DNA from: Desulfobulbus sp.
GTDB lineage: Bacteria; Desulfobacterota; Desulfobulbia; Desulfobulbales; Desulfobulbaceae
DNA length: 38,137 bases
Reading direction: 5' to 3'
Assembly (NCBI GenBank): GCA_028684915.1
Contig: JAQUEZ010000043.1
Coordinates: 1 to 38,137 of the forward strand
Within the stretch, counting starts at the first letter, position 1; each line of letters opens with the position of its first letter. This document shows, piece by piece, positions 1 through 8,263 of this stretch. The position numbers were made by a program, and so were the translations under genes. Under the pieces are notes generated by a model. That model made no database searches, was not told the DNA's origin, and was given only the letters and a program-made list of their open reading frames with translations.

Positions 1-2430
1 GATGACATGGTTGGCGGCGGTCAGGTTGAGGCCGACTCCCCCGGCTTTGAGCGAAAGCACAAAGTAGGGAATATACTCCGGCCCCTGAAACTGCTCGATA
101 AGTTTCTTGCGTTTGCCCACCGGTATGCTGCCGTGCAGCACCAACCCTTCGCGCCCGAAAATGGTGGTGAGAAACCGGGACAGTGGGGCGGTTAACTCTT
201 TGAACTGGGTGAAAATGAGGACTCTTTCCCGCTTGTCGTGGATGGTTTCGCAAATTTCCCGCAGGCGTGCAAATTTACCGCTTTCCTTTTCTGCAAACAA
301 GTCCTGGCCGAGATACTGGGACGGGTGGTTACACAACTGCTTGCATTTCATCAACGCCGACAGAATCAGCCCTTTGCGTTGTATCCCTTCCGTCTGCGTC
401 AACGTATGTTGCAACTCCTCGACCAGCGCCGCATAGAGCACGGTCTGCTTTTTGCTCATGGCGGCCCAGGTCTTCACTTCCACCTTGTCGGGGAGGTCGG
501 CGATAATGGATTTGTCGGTCTTCAGTCGGCGGAGGATAAAGGGGCCGACTACCTGGCGCAAGCGGGCATAGCCTTGGGGCTCATCGCTAAGTCCCTTGGT
601 GAGCGCGCCGAATTCCTTGGCCGTGCCCAGTAAGCCGGGATTGAGAAAGTCGAACAGGCTCCAGAGATCGGAGAGCCGGTTCTCCACCGGAGTGCCGGTC
701 ATGGCGATGCGGTTGGCGGCGGTCAGCTTCTTGATCGCCCTAGTCTGTTTGGTGCCGGGATTCTTGATGGCCTGGGCTTCGTCGAGGATGACGTAGTTCC
801 AGGAGGTTTGCTGGACCCAGGCATATCGCTGTGCCAGGGCATAGGTGGTGATGACCAGATCGAGCCCGGCCAGGTGCTTTGCATCGGGTTCCGGCACTGG
901 ACCGGGTTTGTGGAAATCGGGATGGGCGACCAGAAAGCGCAGCTTGGGAGCAAAGGTGGCTATCTCGCTGGTCCAGTTGGCAAGCAGGGAGGCTGGGAGT
1001 ACCAGAAGCGAGGGCGTGTTTTTGCCGGACTTTTTTTGCCGGGTGGCGAGGAGATCGAGAAAGGCGAGCACTTGCACGGTTTTGCCCATGCCCATGTCAT
1101 CGGCCAGGCAGGCGCCGAGCCGCAACTGGTGCAGGGCATTGAGCCATTGGAGCCCATCCTTTTGATACCCGCGAAGGCTGGCGGTAAAGGAGCGAGAGGT
1201 TTTGACCGCATCGGACTTGGCGGGATGGCGCAGTTTGTCGAACAGGGTCTGCAGCCACTCGCCGTGCGAGACACCCGCAAGCATCAGGCCGCTGTTGGGG
1301 CCAAACAGACTCTTCGGGTTGAGAGAACAGCGCATGGCATCGAGAAAACTCATGCCCTCTTCGGCATTGAGTTCCTCGGCCTCTTCGTAGGCGGCCAGGG
1401 CCTGGCGCAATTTTTCCGGGTCCACCGCGACCCACTTGTTTTTGAGAAAAGCCAGGCCTTCGGTCTGCAGCAGCAGTTGCCGGGCCTCCTCCGCCGAGAT
1501 CTCGGTACTGCCCAGCATGAGGCGGGGACGGAAGTCCAGCAGCGCCTCCGCACCCACGGTTGCCGGAGGTCTCTCGCCGATACTGAGTTGTACCCCGATG
1601 CCGGCGGCTTTGCCCTTCCACCAGTTGGGTATGCGGCAGAGAATACCGGCTTCCTCATAGAGTGGAATTTCTTGCAAAAAGGCAAAAGCCTCCTCCGCCG
1701 ACCAGGACAGCGGGTGGAACAAATCCCCGGAATCGAGCAGCTCCGCCACCAGCGTACTCTGGCGTGCGGCCTCGTGCACCGTCACCAGCAGCTTCAGCAG
1801 TTGTTGCTGCTGGCCCCGATATTCTTCCAAAGCGTATTTGAGCGGCAGATGCCGGGATTGCCCCTCGGTATCCAATCGGGTGGCGTAGGTGGCGAGAAAG
1901 GCAAAGGGAATCTCGCTCTTTTTGTTCTCGACCAGATGGAAGTAGATGCGCCCGGCAATGTGGATATCTGGGCTGTATCGGCGCATGAAGTCCGCCACTG
2001 TGCCCCTATGGGTCGCGATCCTGTCGGCAAATATTCCATGCAGTCCGGCCCAGAGGTTGGAAAGCATTGCACTGTTCAGGTATTCTCCGCCGGTCATGGG
2101 GGGAACGGACTGCAGCTGCTGCGCCTGTTCTTCATCCGTGAGCGGGAGAGAGACATTGCCGCGCAGCTCCTCGATCTCGGGGCTGAGGCGGAGTCGGCGG
2201 AGGAAGGACGCGGAGAATCCACGCCAAAAATGAAGGGAAGGGGAGAGGGTGATGGTGGGCTTACAAAAACCGAGAAAAAACAACCAACCTGCCGGATCCG
2301 TGGTCGCGAGTTCAGCAATTTCGTTTTGAAGGAGGCTGCTGTCCTGGGCAATCTGCTTCCCGTTTTCCACCCACTCGAGCTGGACGGTGCTGTCCGGCAT
2401 GACGGCAGCCTCAAGTATTTGCTCACTCAT
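1..2430 (-). CDS. SNF2-family DNA helicase/ATPase (3' end beyond window)
   Basis: An open minus-strand frame runs from ATG at 2428-2430 to the left edge without a stop, giving 810 visible residues. The N-terminal half contains a segment around FHPLSWSAEEAF and IPNWW that resembles the SNF2-associated domain DUF3670. The motor follows: Walker A DDMGMGKT (residues 444-451), Walker B DEAQ (550-553) and motif III MTGTPVENR (from 577). A helicase C-terminal lobe then runs to the edge, ending in GVGLNLTAANHVI, which is motif V. Members of this family are ATP-driven double-stranded DNA translocases; the substrate here is unknown. It is the last gene of a minus-strand run, 84 bp after the PAS gene, and no clear Shine-Dalgarno precedes the ATG. 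The family call is secure. The cellular role is not, and the true C-terminus lies outside the window. Confidence 0.93.
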   Translation of the reverse strand, partial: MSEQILEAAVMPDSTVQLEWVENGKQIAQDSSLLQNEIAELATTDPAGWLFFLGFCKPTITLSPSLHFWRGFSASFLRRLRLSPEIEELRGNVSLPLTDEEQAQQLQSVPPMTGGEYLNSAMLSNLWAGLHGIFADRIATHRGTVADFMRRYSPDIHIAGRIYFHLVENKKSEIPFAFLATYATRLDTEGQSRHLPLKYALEEYRGQQQQLLKLLVTVHEAARQSTLVAELLDSGDLFHPLSWSAEEAFAFLQEIPLYEEAGILCRIPNWWKGKAAGIGVQLSIGERPPATVGAEALLDFRPRLMLGSTEISAEEARQLLLQTEGLAFLKNKWVAVDPEKLRQALAAYEEAEELNAEEGMSFLDAMRCSLNPKSLFGPNSGLMLAGVSHGEWLQTLFDKLRHPAKSDAVKTSRSFTASLRGYQKDGLQWLNALHQLRLGACLADDMGMGKTVQVLAFLDLLATRQKKSGKNTPSLLVLPASLLANWTSEIATFAPKLRFLVAHPDFHKPGPVPEPDAKHLAGLDLVITTYALAQRYAWVQQTSWNYVILDEAQAIKNPGTKQTRAIKKLTAANRIAMTGTPVENRLSDLWSLFDFLNPGLLGTAKEFGALTKGLSDEPQGYARLRQVVGPFILRRLKTDKSIIADLPDKVEVKTWAAMSKKQTVLYAALVEELQHTLTQTEGIQRKGLILSALMKCKQLCNHPSQYLGQDLFAEKESGKFARLREICETIHDKRERVLIFTQFKELTAPLSRFLTTIFGREGLVLHGSIPVGKRKKLIEQFQGPEYIPYFVLSLKAGGVGLNLTAANHVI

Positions 2431-2467
2431 GGCCTGATGTTCCGAGCGGTCATGGCAACGAATCGCT

Positions 2468-2483
2468 GCAAGGCGCGCCTTGC
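2468..2483. repeat. 16-bp perfect palindrome between PAS and SNF2 genes
   Basis: GCAAGGCGCGCCTTGC is a perfect inverted repeat in the 84-bp gap upstream of the SNF2 start. As RNA it could form a tight hairpin. As DNA it could be an operator or a methylation/restriction site. No T-run follows on the minus strand, so a terminator is unlikely. Confidence 0.5.
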
Positions 2484-2514
2484 TTGCGAACAAAGTGTTT
2501 TTTCATACCACCTT

Positions 2515-2862
2515 TCAGTTACGTTGTTTGGTTGGGATGTCCGGCGGCAGGACGATGACCGTTTCCACAAGTCCGGCAAATTGTTCCTGGTCATACCAGG
2601 GCGCTTGGTGGACCAGCTTGCGTTCTCCCTTTTTCTCGGTGAAATAGGTGTTGGCGCGTTGTTCCTTAAGCAGGGCGCGGAGCAGGACATTGGCCGGTTC
2701 TGGATGGCAGGCAAAGAGGCTGGAACCTATCAGTTGTTCCCCGCCGTACTTGGCAAACATCGCCGCCGCCATCCGGTTCATGGCCACAATGGTGCCTTGG
2801 GTGTCACAGACGCTGACCGCGGCCGGGTAGTGTTCCATCCAGTCAAAAATTAGAGTGCTCAT
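2515..2862 (-). CDS. Small single PAS-domain protein
   Basis: This 115-residue protein consists of one PAS-like fold. It begins MSTLIFDWMEHYPAAVSVCD, followed by a GTIVAMNRMAAAMF strand-helix segment typical of PAS cores. It has no attached kinase, cyclase or DNA-binding output domain, so it would act as a stand-alone ligand or redox sensor or as a partner of another protein. The frame is open upstream to 2958, but that would overlap the preceding HD gene, and the residues match PAS proteins only from the ATG at 2862. A weak GGAA lies about 6 nt upstream of this ATG. The gap to the HD gene stop is 26 bp, which suggests co-transcription with ahbD-hemE-HD. The ligand cannot be predicted from the sequence. 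Confidence 0.75.
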   Translation of the reverse strand: MSTLIFDWMEHYPAAVSVCDTQGTIVAMNRMAAAMFAKYGGEQLIGSSLFACHPEPANVLLRALLKEQRANTYFTEKKGERKLVHQAPWYDQEQFAGLVETVIVLPPDIPTKQRN

Positions 2863-2888
2863 CGGATGTTCCAGGAAGGAGGAAGAAA

Positions 2889-3461
2889 TCAAAAACGCCC
2901 CAGTTCTTCCGGGGCAAAGGGGAGCCAGCGGAACAGATACCGCTCCAGAGTGAAGCATTTGTTGAAATTTTCCCGGATCAACGCATGGCGGGTGGGATTG
3001 CCTTTGCCGTAATGCTCGAGGATATATTCCAGGCGCTGGTCAAGATTGACCACCACATTATGGCGCACCCGTTTGTCGGCATAGTAGACGATTTCTCGGG
3101 CAGTGAATCTCCCTTCTGTGTAACGGTCGGGATCATACTCCCAGAGGAGCACATGCTGTTCGACAATGGCGGCGATCTCTGGATAGTCATGGCTGCGGCA
3201 GATTTCGCCACCGACCTTGGCATGATCACAGTTGCTGCCCAGACAGGGGGTTTTGGCGATATCGTGGAGCAGGGCGCCGCTGATTACCAGATTGCGATCC
3301 GCCTGGGGGCAGTCCGGGGAATAACTGGTCAGGCCCTGCTGGATCTGTTCGGCCAGACGCGCCACCACCAGGGAATGGTGGCGGATATTAGCCAGCATGG
3401 AATACTGCTCCATGAGGTGGATGCACTCATGGAGCGATGGGGTGTTGACAGGGGTGTCCAT
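2889..3461 (-). CDS. HD-domain metal-dependent phosphohydrolase
   Basis: The protein has 190 residues. The HD-superfamily metal ligands are visible as a first histidine in RHHS (residues 27-30) and the HD pair in LLHDIAKT (H66, D67). Further candidate ligands lie in DHAKVGGE and in IVEQHV. This pattern fits the HDIG/HDc group of small nucleotide or phosphate-ester hydrolases; a c-di-GMP-specific GYP motif is not evident. The start lies 21 bp after the hemE stop, so the gene is very likely translated from the hemE transcript. The substrate is unknown, and HD proteins beside biosynthetic genes are often housekeeping nucleotidases. The family is clear and the function is open. Confidence 0.85.
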   Translation of the reverse strand: MDTPVNTPSLHECIHLMEQYSMLANIRHHSLVVARLAEQIQQGLTSYSPDCPQADRNLVISGALLHDIAKTPCLGSNCDHAKVGGEICRSHDYPEIAAIVEQHVLLWEYDPDRYTEGRFTAREIVYYADKRVRHNVVVNLDQRLEYILEHYGKGNPTRHALIRENFNKCFTLERYLFRWLPFAPEELGRF

Positions 3462-3482
3462 AGCCGGAACGGGGCTGAGTGA

Positions 3483-4508
3483 TCAGGCCTTGCCGCTGAA
3501 GTGGTGCACGGCATCCACGGCAATCCGAACCTGGTCGGGCGGGGTTTCCGGTACAATACCGTGGCCGAGGTTGAAAATATAGCCTTTGGCATCGCGGGCA
3601 TCGGTGAGCATGGTTTTGATCCGTGCTTCCAGCTGCTCCTTGGGCAGAAAGAGCGCGATCGGATCGATATTGCCCTGCACCGCATGGTTACCGGCGCGGG
3701 CAACCGCATCACCGATGGGCAGGCGCCAGTCAAAGCCAAGGACATCGGCACCCACGGTGGTGGTCAGGCGGGTGAGGGTGGAGCCGTTGTTGGCAAAATA
3801 GATGATCGGTACATCGGTCACGGCCCGCAGATCGGATATGATCGAGCGTACGTAGGGGAGGGCGAATTCCTCGTAATCCTGAGGGCCAAGGATGCCGACC
3901 CAGGAGTCGAACAATTGCAGCGCCTGGGCACCGGCCTTGGCCTGGGCCTGCAGATAGGAGCTGGTGCAGGCGGTGATCTTGGCCAGAAGGTTGTGGTAGA
4001 GCTTGGGCTCCTGGAACATCATCTTCTTGGTGTTGAGGAAGACCTTGGAACTGCCGCCCTCAATCAAGTAGGTCGCCAGGGTAAAGGGCGCACCGGCAAA
4101 GCCGATCAAGGGCACTTTGAGGGAGCCGCGCAGCAGGCGAATGGTCTCGAGCACAAAGGGCACCGATTCCTCGGGCACGGGGACGACCAACGCATCCACT
4201 GCCTTTTGGCTGCGGACGGGATTGGCAAAGATCGGTCCCTTGCCTTCATGGAAGGCCAGATCCAGGTTCATCGCCTCCATAGGGATGAGGATGTCGGAGA
4301 AGAGGATCGCCGCGTCAAACCCGAAAATATCGATAGGCTGGTGCGTGACCTCGGCGGCCAGCTCCGGTGTTTTGCACAGCTCGAGAAAGCTGACCTTGCC
4401 GCGAATTTTTTGGTATTCGGGTAGGTAACGGCCCGCTTGACGCATGAACCAGACGGGGGTATAGGCGGTGCGTTCGCCTCGACAGGCTTGAAGAAAGGTG
4501 TCGTTCAT
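3483..4508 (-). CDS. hemE: Uroporphyrinogen decarboxylase HemE
   Basis: This 341-residue protein has the usual length for the cytoplasmic enzyme that decarboxylates the four acetate side chains of uroporphyrinogen III to give coproporphyrinogen III. The diagnostic active-site segment WFMRQAGRYLPEY lies near residues 20-32. The substrate-binding aspartate is in ILFSDILIP. The C-terminal FNLGHGIVPETPPDQV carries the conserved histidine. It sits 61 bp downstream of an AhbD-like radical SAM gene and 21 bp upstream of the HD gene in one minus-strand run. This is notable because organisms with the siroheme-dependent heme route make Fe-coproporphyrin III without HemE. The enzyme here could feed a coproporphyrin branch or a different route in parallel. 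Confidence 0.97.
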   Translation of the reverse strand: MNDTFLQACRGERTAYTPVWFMRQAGRYLPEYQKIRGKVSFLELCKTPELAAEVTHQPIDIFGFDAAILFSDILIPMEAMNLDLAFHEGKGPIFANPVRSQKAVDALVVPVPEESVPFVLETIRLLRGSLKVPLIGFAGAPFTLATYLIEGGSSKVFLNTKKMMFQEPKLYHNLLAKITACTSSYLQAQAKAGAQALQLFDSWVGILGPQDYEEFALPYVRSIISDLRAVTDVPIIYFANNGSTLTRLTTTVGADVLGFDWRLPIGDAVARAGNHAVQGNIDPIALFLPKEQLEARIKTMLTDARDAKGYIFNLGHGIVPETPPDQVRIAVDAVHHFSGKA

Positions 4509-4569
4509 TGCTGTTTGATCAGGAGGTTGTCGGCAGGGCCGGTTGTCGGGAAGGCGATGTGCATGGGCC

Positions 4570-5622
4570 TCATCGCTTGGGCTGGTAGGTGCAAAAGGGC
4601 TCGCCAGCGAGATAGTCGCCGCTTACGGCATAGGCACGGGCTCGGCAGCCACCGCAGACATTGACATACTCGCAGCGGCCACAGTTATCCTTGTAGCCGC
4701 CAAAGTTGCGCATGTCGAGCAGCAACGGGGATTTTTCCCAGATTTCTTGGAAACTTTGCTCCTTAAGGTTGCCGGCGGACAACGGAAAATAGCTGCATGG
4801 CAACACATTGCCGTCGACATCGATCAGGCAGATCAGCTGCCCGGCAAGGCAGCCCTTGGAACCGCCGGTGGAGAATTTGAGGCTGCGCCGTTTGAACTGC
4901 TCGCCCTCATTTTTGGCCCGCTGGAGCACGATTCGGTAGTATTGGGGGGCACAGGTCGGCCGTACCAGCAGGTCGTGCTCCTCTTTTTCCATATCGTAGT
5001 GCCAGTTGAGGATATCCTCGTACTCCTGCGCCGGAATCAGTTCTTCCATGATCTCTTCGCCGCGGCCGGTGGGCACGATCATGAACAAATACCAGGCGGT
5101 TGCGCCCAAGGACTTGACCAACTGGTAGATTTGCGGGATCTCCTCCTTGTTTCGTTTGGTAAAGGAGGAGTTGATGAGAAAATCGATGCCGTGTTCGTTG
5201 AACAGGCGGATCGCATTCATCACTCCTGCAAAAGCGCCGGGCTGGCTGCGGAAATTATCGTGCACCGCTGCGGTGGCGCCATCCAGGCTTAAAGAGACCA
5301 TCTTGATGCCTGAATTTTTGATCTCCTTGCAGATCTCCGTGGTGACCAGGGCACCATTGGTGGCCAAGCACATCCGCAGGCCAAGGCCGGTACCGTAACG
5401 GGCGATATCAAACACATCCGGACGCAGCAAAGGTTCGCCGCCAGAAAGGACCATGACCGGATTGGCATAGGCGTGAATCTGGTCGAGCGTGCGTTTGGCC
5501 TCATCAAAAGAAAAATCAGGATGCCCCTGGACGTCAAGTTCCGAGGAGGAGCGGCAGTGCACGCAGCGCAAGTTGCAGCGACGGGTGATTTCCCAGGCGA
5601 TCCATTTGGGGGTAAATTCCAT
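4570..5622 (-). CDS. ahbD: Radical SAM/SPASM heme synthase, AhbD-like
   Basis: This 350-residue protein is counted from ATG 5622. The frame stays open to a TTG at 5706, but the extra N-terminal residues look non-homologous. The radical SAM cluster is CNLRCVHC (C16, C20, C23), preceded by WEITRR, followed by [10 protein letters not shown]. The C-terminal SPASM region has C-rich motifs [18 protein letters not shown] and a final EPFC, a signature shared by AhbC, AhbD and NirJ proteins. The HCR-type first loop fits AhbD, which oxidatively decarboxylates two propionates of Fe-coproporphyrin III to vinyls to yield heme b. Adjacent hemE supports a tetrapyrrole role. AhbC or NirJ is the main alternative. 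Confidence 0.78.
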   Translation of the reverse strand: MEFTPKWIAWEITRRCNLRCVHCRSSSELDVQGHPDFSFDEAKRTLDQIHAYANPVMVLSGGEPLLRPDVFDIARYGTGLGLRMCLATNGALVTTEICKEIKNSGIKMVSLSLDGATAAVHDNFRSQPGAFAGVMNAIRLFNEHGIDFLINSSFTKRNKEEIPQIYQLVKSLGATAWYLFMIVPTGRGEEIMEELIPAQEYEDILNWHYDMEKEEHDLLVRPTCAPQYYRIVLQRAKNEGEQFKRRSLKFSTGGSKGCLAGQLICLIDVDGNVLPCSYFPLSAGNLKEQSFQEIWEKSPLLLDMRNFGGYKDNCGRCEYVNVCGGCRARAYAVSGDYLAGEPFCTYQPKR

Positions 5623-5809
5623 ATCAGTTATCTGTCCCGTCGGAGAGAGAGGCTTACAAGCGGCGCGGGGCGGGGTGCCGGGCCAAACCTGTATCGGTAT
5701 AGTCAACGGATATACCGGAAAAGGACTCTAGAATATATTCGCGATGATACAGAGGGTCAACTGCTTTATCGGATCGGCGTTGTCCTGGTTGTCGACTCCG
5801 GCAAATATC

Positions 5810-5838
5810 TTGGTGAAAATTTCTGTGATTGATATATG
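5810..5838 (+). promoter_or_regulatory. Candidate sigma-70 promoter for the stress-protein gene
   Basis: TTGGTG at 5810-5815 and TATATG at 5833-5838 are 17 bp apart, inside the divergent intergenic region between ahbD and the universal stress gene. Both boxes match the consensus only partly. Confidence 0.35.
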
Positions 5839-5890
5839 TTATAGGTGAATACAGCAGTTGTTCATCGACTTTCATGCGAGGAGGTACGAT

Positions 5891-6376
5891 ATGCAGGCAA
5901 TTCAAAGCATCCTGACCCCGATTGATTTTTCCGACAATGCCGGCAAGATCGTCAAGGCGGCTGCGTACGTGGCTGGAACGTTCAAAGCGGAGTTGCATCT
6001 GGTGTTCGTGGTGCAGACCTTTGAGGATTACAGCGGATTTTTTGTTCCCCCTATCAGTCTACCCAACCTAGAGGAGGAATTGTTCGCCTCGGCCCAGCAG
6101 CAGATGGAGACCTACGTTGAGGAGAATAAAGCCATGTTTGCCGAGGCCGGTGTGACCAATGTGACCGGTAAGGTCCTTTCAGGCGATGTGGCGGAAGAAA
6201 TACTCGCCTTTGCCACCAAGAAAAAGGTTCGGCTCATTGTTATGGGTACCCACGGTTACAAAGGACTGGAGCGGATCATGTTCGGCAGCGTGGCCGACAA
6301 GGTGGTTAAAACCGCCTGTTGTCCGGTCATGACCATTAACCCTTATCGGGAAGAGTGTGAGGGTAACGTCGTTTAA
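5891..6376 (+). CDS. Universal stress protein (UspA family)
   Basis: This 161-residue single-domain Usp starts at ATG 5891, preceded by a near-perfect Shine-Dalgarno GAGGAGGT at 5878-5885. The frame is open upstream to 5858 but that start has no ribosome site. The protein begins with the typical strand ILTPIDFSDNA. It ends with the nucleotide-binding signature GTHGYKGLERIMFGS (a G-x2-G...GS loop), so it probably binds ATP. Cytoplasmic Usp proteins accumulate under growth arrest or oxidative stress and act through dimerisation and partner binding rather than a known reaction. It is transcribed divergently from ahbD. A PilZ gene follows after a short hairpin. Confidence 0.93.
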   Translation: MQAIQSILTPIDFSDNAGKIVKAAAYVAGTFKAELHLVFVVQTFEDYSGFFVPPISLPNLEEELFASAQQQMETYVEENKAMFAEAGVTNVTGKVLSGDVAEEILAFATKKKVRLIVMGTHGYKGLERIMFGSVADKVVKTACCPVMTINPYREECEGNVV

Positions 6377-6407
6377 TGCTTTTTCCCTCTTCCTGGAGCC
6401 GAGAAAG

Positions 6408-6432
6408 CGCCCAGAAGCACTGTGGGCGTTTT
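6408..6432 (+). terminator. Weak rho-independent terminator after the Usp gene
   Basis: A 6-bp stem CGCCCA/TGGGCG (6408-6413 with 6423-6428) with a 9-nt loop is followed by TTTT. The stem is short, so read-through to the PilZ gene is likely. Confidence 0.4.
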
Positions 6433-6470
6433 CCGGTTCTTGGTTCGCTCGAGCGTGAGGAGGTTGGTAC

Positions 6471-6791
6471 ATGGATCAACGCAAATACCCTCGTATTCGT
6501 GTTCGGGGTATGAATATCGACGTATCCGACGGCCTTGGCTGCTATTCGGCGGTGGTGAGCGATGTCTCCCGTGGCGGGCTGTGTCTTGCCGATATGGCCA
6601 AACGTTTCGGTAAAAAAACCGACAAGTACACTGTGGTTGCCACCAGTGGCGAGAACCATTTCAAGTTTCAGGTCAAGCCCCGTTGGGAGCAGATTGGCCA
6701 ATGGAATAAAAAAATAGGGGTCGAGATTGATAACATCCCCTGGCAGTGGACGGCGTATGTTCTTTCTCTGGAGGAACGACGACCGATCTGA
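6471..6791 (+). CDS. PilZ-domain c-di-GMP receptor protein
   Basis: This 106-residue stand-alone PilZ domain has both c-di-GMP-binding motifs. The RxxxR-type arm is RKYPRIRVRG near the N-terminus (residues 4-13). The D/NxSxxG motif is SDVSRGGL (about residues 30-37). It should bind c-di-GMP and pass the signal to a partner protein, since no output domain is attached. A Shine-Dalgarno GTGAGGAGG lies about 7 nt before the ATG. It follows the stress-protein gene on the same strand and is convergent with the next gene, whose stop is only 20 bp away. Its partner cannot be inferred from the neighbours. Confidence 0.9.
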   Translation: MDQRKYPRIRVRGMNIDVSDGLGCYSAVVSDVSRGGLCLADMAKRFGKKTDKYTVVATSGENHFKFQVKPRWEQIGQWNKKIGVEIDNIPWQWTAYVLSLEERRPI

Positions 6792-6811
6792 GCCTTGTAG
6801 TGGTGCCCCTG

Positions 6812-7894
6812 TCAGGGCCTACTCAGGACGGAAAGACAGCATCCCTGTTTTGCCGCCGCCATCTCTTCTGAAGCGGCGGAGCCTATTCCCCCGGCAAATC
6901 CCTCCATCATCAGCCGTTTGGTCGATATCCCCGGAAAGTAGAGCACATCCAAACGGCCGCGACCTGCCTGTGCTGACGGATACTGTTTATCGAGCAGTTG
7001 TCTCCACGCATCCTCGGCGTCTGTCCATTGTTTGGCAATAAGAGATGCCTGTTCCGGAGCAAGCGGCTGCATCACTTGCGTGAGCGCCTTTTGTAGCGGT
7101 GCGACCTGATTGATCAGCGGTGTTGCCGCTAACGTATCCTCTCCGCCCACGAGCGGCACGTCCAGGCTCACCAATGGTTCAGCCAGCCGGCCGCACAGTT
7201 TTTCATAAACCTCCTGCAGCAGTTCCATAGCCATGCCTTGGCGGGTTACCAGGAGTGACGGGGCTGGGGATTGGTCGTGGAAATAGAGACGGCACCAAGC
7301 TTTGAGCCGGTGGCGGAGCATGGAATCTGCCTCGCGTGTGGATTCGCCAAATCCACTGGTGAGGCCGAAGGGATTGTCCTCTTCTTCCCGCAGTTCCTGC
7401 AAAAGAGTATTTTGTCGCGAGGCTATATGGGTAAGGGCAGTGCCGATGTCGGCTTGTTGCAGATCATAGCTTTCCCCAAGCTTCAGCAGCAGGCGCGACT
7501 GCCAGAGTTGGAGTAGTTCCTCTTCCTTTTCCCGGATATCGGTTCGCTGGAGGAGCTCGGCGATCAGGGTATGGGCTGATTCCCGCTTTTCATGCCCCCG
7601 GTTGAGGCCAGCCAGGGTGAGCATGCTCAGTTGGGCGGTGTAGTCGGCCCCATGGCGTCGCATGTCCTCAACTAACGCCATGAAACGCTGGCGATGCTCG
7701 CCAAGAGGCGCGGGGGCAAAGGGCTGCAGGCGGCCCTGTTCCCTACAACGGCGGATGAAATCCGAGGTGTTCTCCAGGGCTTCGTTTTCCACGGCTTGCA
7801 TGTGGACAACCTGTGCGAAAACCTGTACAAGGGGGAAAAGAAGACCCGCATCAGGCAGGGTTTCGGGAAACACGCAGGCAAGAGTTGTATTCAT
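6812..7894 (-). CDS. Protein of unknown function, 360 residues
   Basis: I do not recognise this protein. It is predicted soluble and mostly alpha-helical, rich in Leu, Glu, Arg and Gln, with no signal peptide or transmembrane segment. There is a helical stretch with many charged residues around residues 90-170 and an acidic patch LREEEDNPFG. The C-terminus ends with a paired cysteine, KQGCCLSVLS. The long uninterrupted frame and sensible composition argue that it is real. Its ATG at 7894 lies 3 bp from the ATG of the divergent membrane-protein gene. Either start could be misassigned, and for this gene a later ATG at residue 32 (MQAVENEAL) is an option. No function can be proposed. Confidence 0.7.
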   Translation of the reverse strand: MNTTLACVFPETLPDAGLLFPLVQVFAQVVHMQAVENEALENTSDFIRRCREQGRLQPFAPAPLGEHRQRFMALVEDMRRHGADYTAQLSMLTLAGLNRGHEKRESAHTLIAELLQRTDIREKEEELLQLWQSRLLLKLGESYDLQQADIGTALTHIASRQNTLLQELREEEDNPFGLTSGFGESTREADSMLRHRLKAWCRLYFHDQSPAPSLLVTRQGMAMELLQEVYEKLCGRLAEPLVSLDVPLVGGEDTLAATPLINQVAPLQKALTQVMQPLAPEQASLIAKQWTDAEDAWRQLLDKQYPSAQAGRGRLDVLYFPGISTKRLMMEGFAGGIGSAASEEMAAAKQGCCLSVLSRP

Positions 7895-7897
7895 AGT

Positions 7898-8263
7898 ATG
7901 AGAACTTTACGGGAAAAAATTACGTTTATTTTGACAGCACTGGCTTATGTGCTGTTTCATTTGCGTCTGGGCACAGATCTGAGCGCGACACTCATGGGAA
8001 CGGCGTATCAGATGCTGCTCACCGCTCCCTATGCTTTGGGCTTTACTTATATCGTGGCTGTGGTCTTCCGTCGCATGTCAAACAAGGGCTGGTTGCCATG
8101 GGATCGTCTGCTTCGCGTCTATTGTACGGTTGGCATCCTCTTCGCTTTTTTCTTTGCCCTCTATGAGTATGCCTCTCAGGGGTTGCCGCTGGAAGAGCAG
8201 GTTAAGAAGAACCCGTCTACCGTAGAACGGATTTACGAGGATGTAATCCAGAAGCTGCGGTGA
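7898..8263 (+). CDS. Small membrane protein of unknown function
   Basis: This 121-residue protein has two or three hydrophobic helices: roughly residues 8-20 (weak), 30-52 (LLTAPYALGFTYIVAVVF) and 70-90 (VYCTVGILFAFFFALYEY). A charged C-terminal tail follows. I do not recognise a family. The frame is open further upstream, inside the opposite gene, but hydrophobic membrane character begins only after ATG 7898 (MRTLREKITFILTAL), which I take as the start. No good Shine-Dalgarno is visible. Its last 47 bp overlap, tail to tail, the end of the beta-helix gene on the other strand. Its start is 3 bp from the divergent gene. Confidence 0.62.
   Translation: MRTLREKITFILTALAYVLFHLRLGTDLSATLMGTAYQMLLTAPYALGFTYIVAVVFRRMSNKGWLPWDRLLRVYCTVGILFAFFFALYEYASQGLPLEEQVKKNPSTVERIYEDVIQKLR

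Noticed and set aside
808..2853. 681-codon plus-strand frame opposite the SNF2 helicase
   Set aside because: It is an antisense shadow of a high-GC coding frame. The minus strand holds clear helicase motifs throughout, and the plus-frame protein shows no recognisable domain.
3501..4424. 307-codon plus-strand frame opposite hemE
   Set aside because: It is a shadow frame; hemE motifs are intact on the minus strand.
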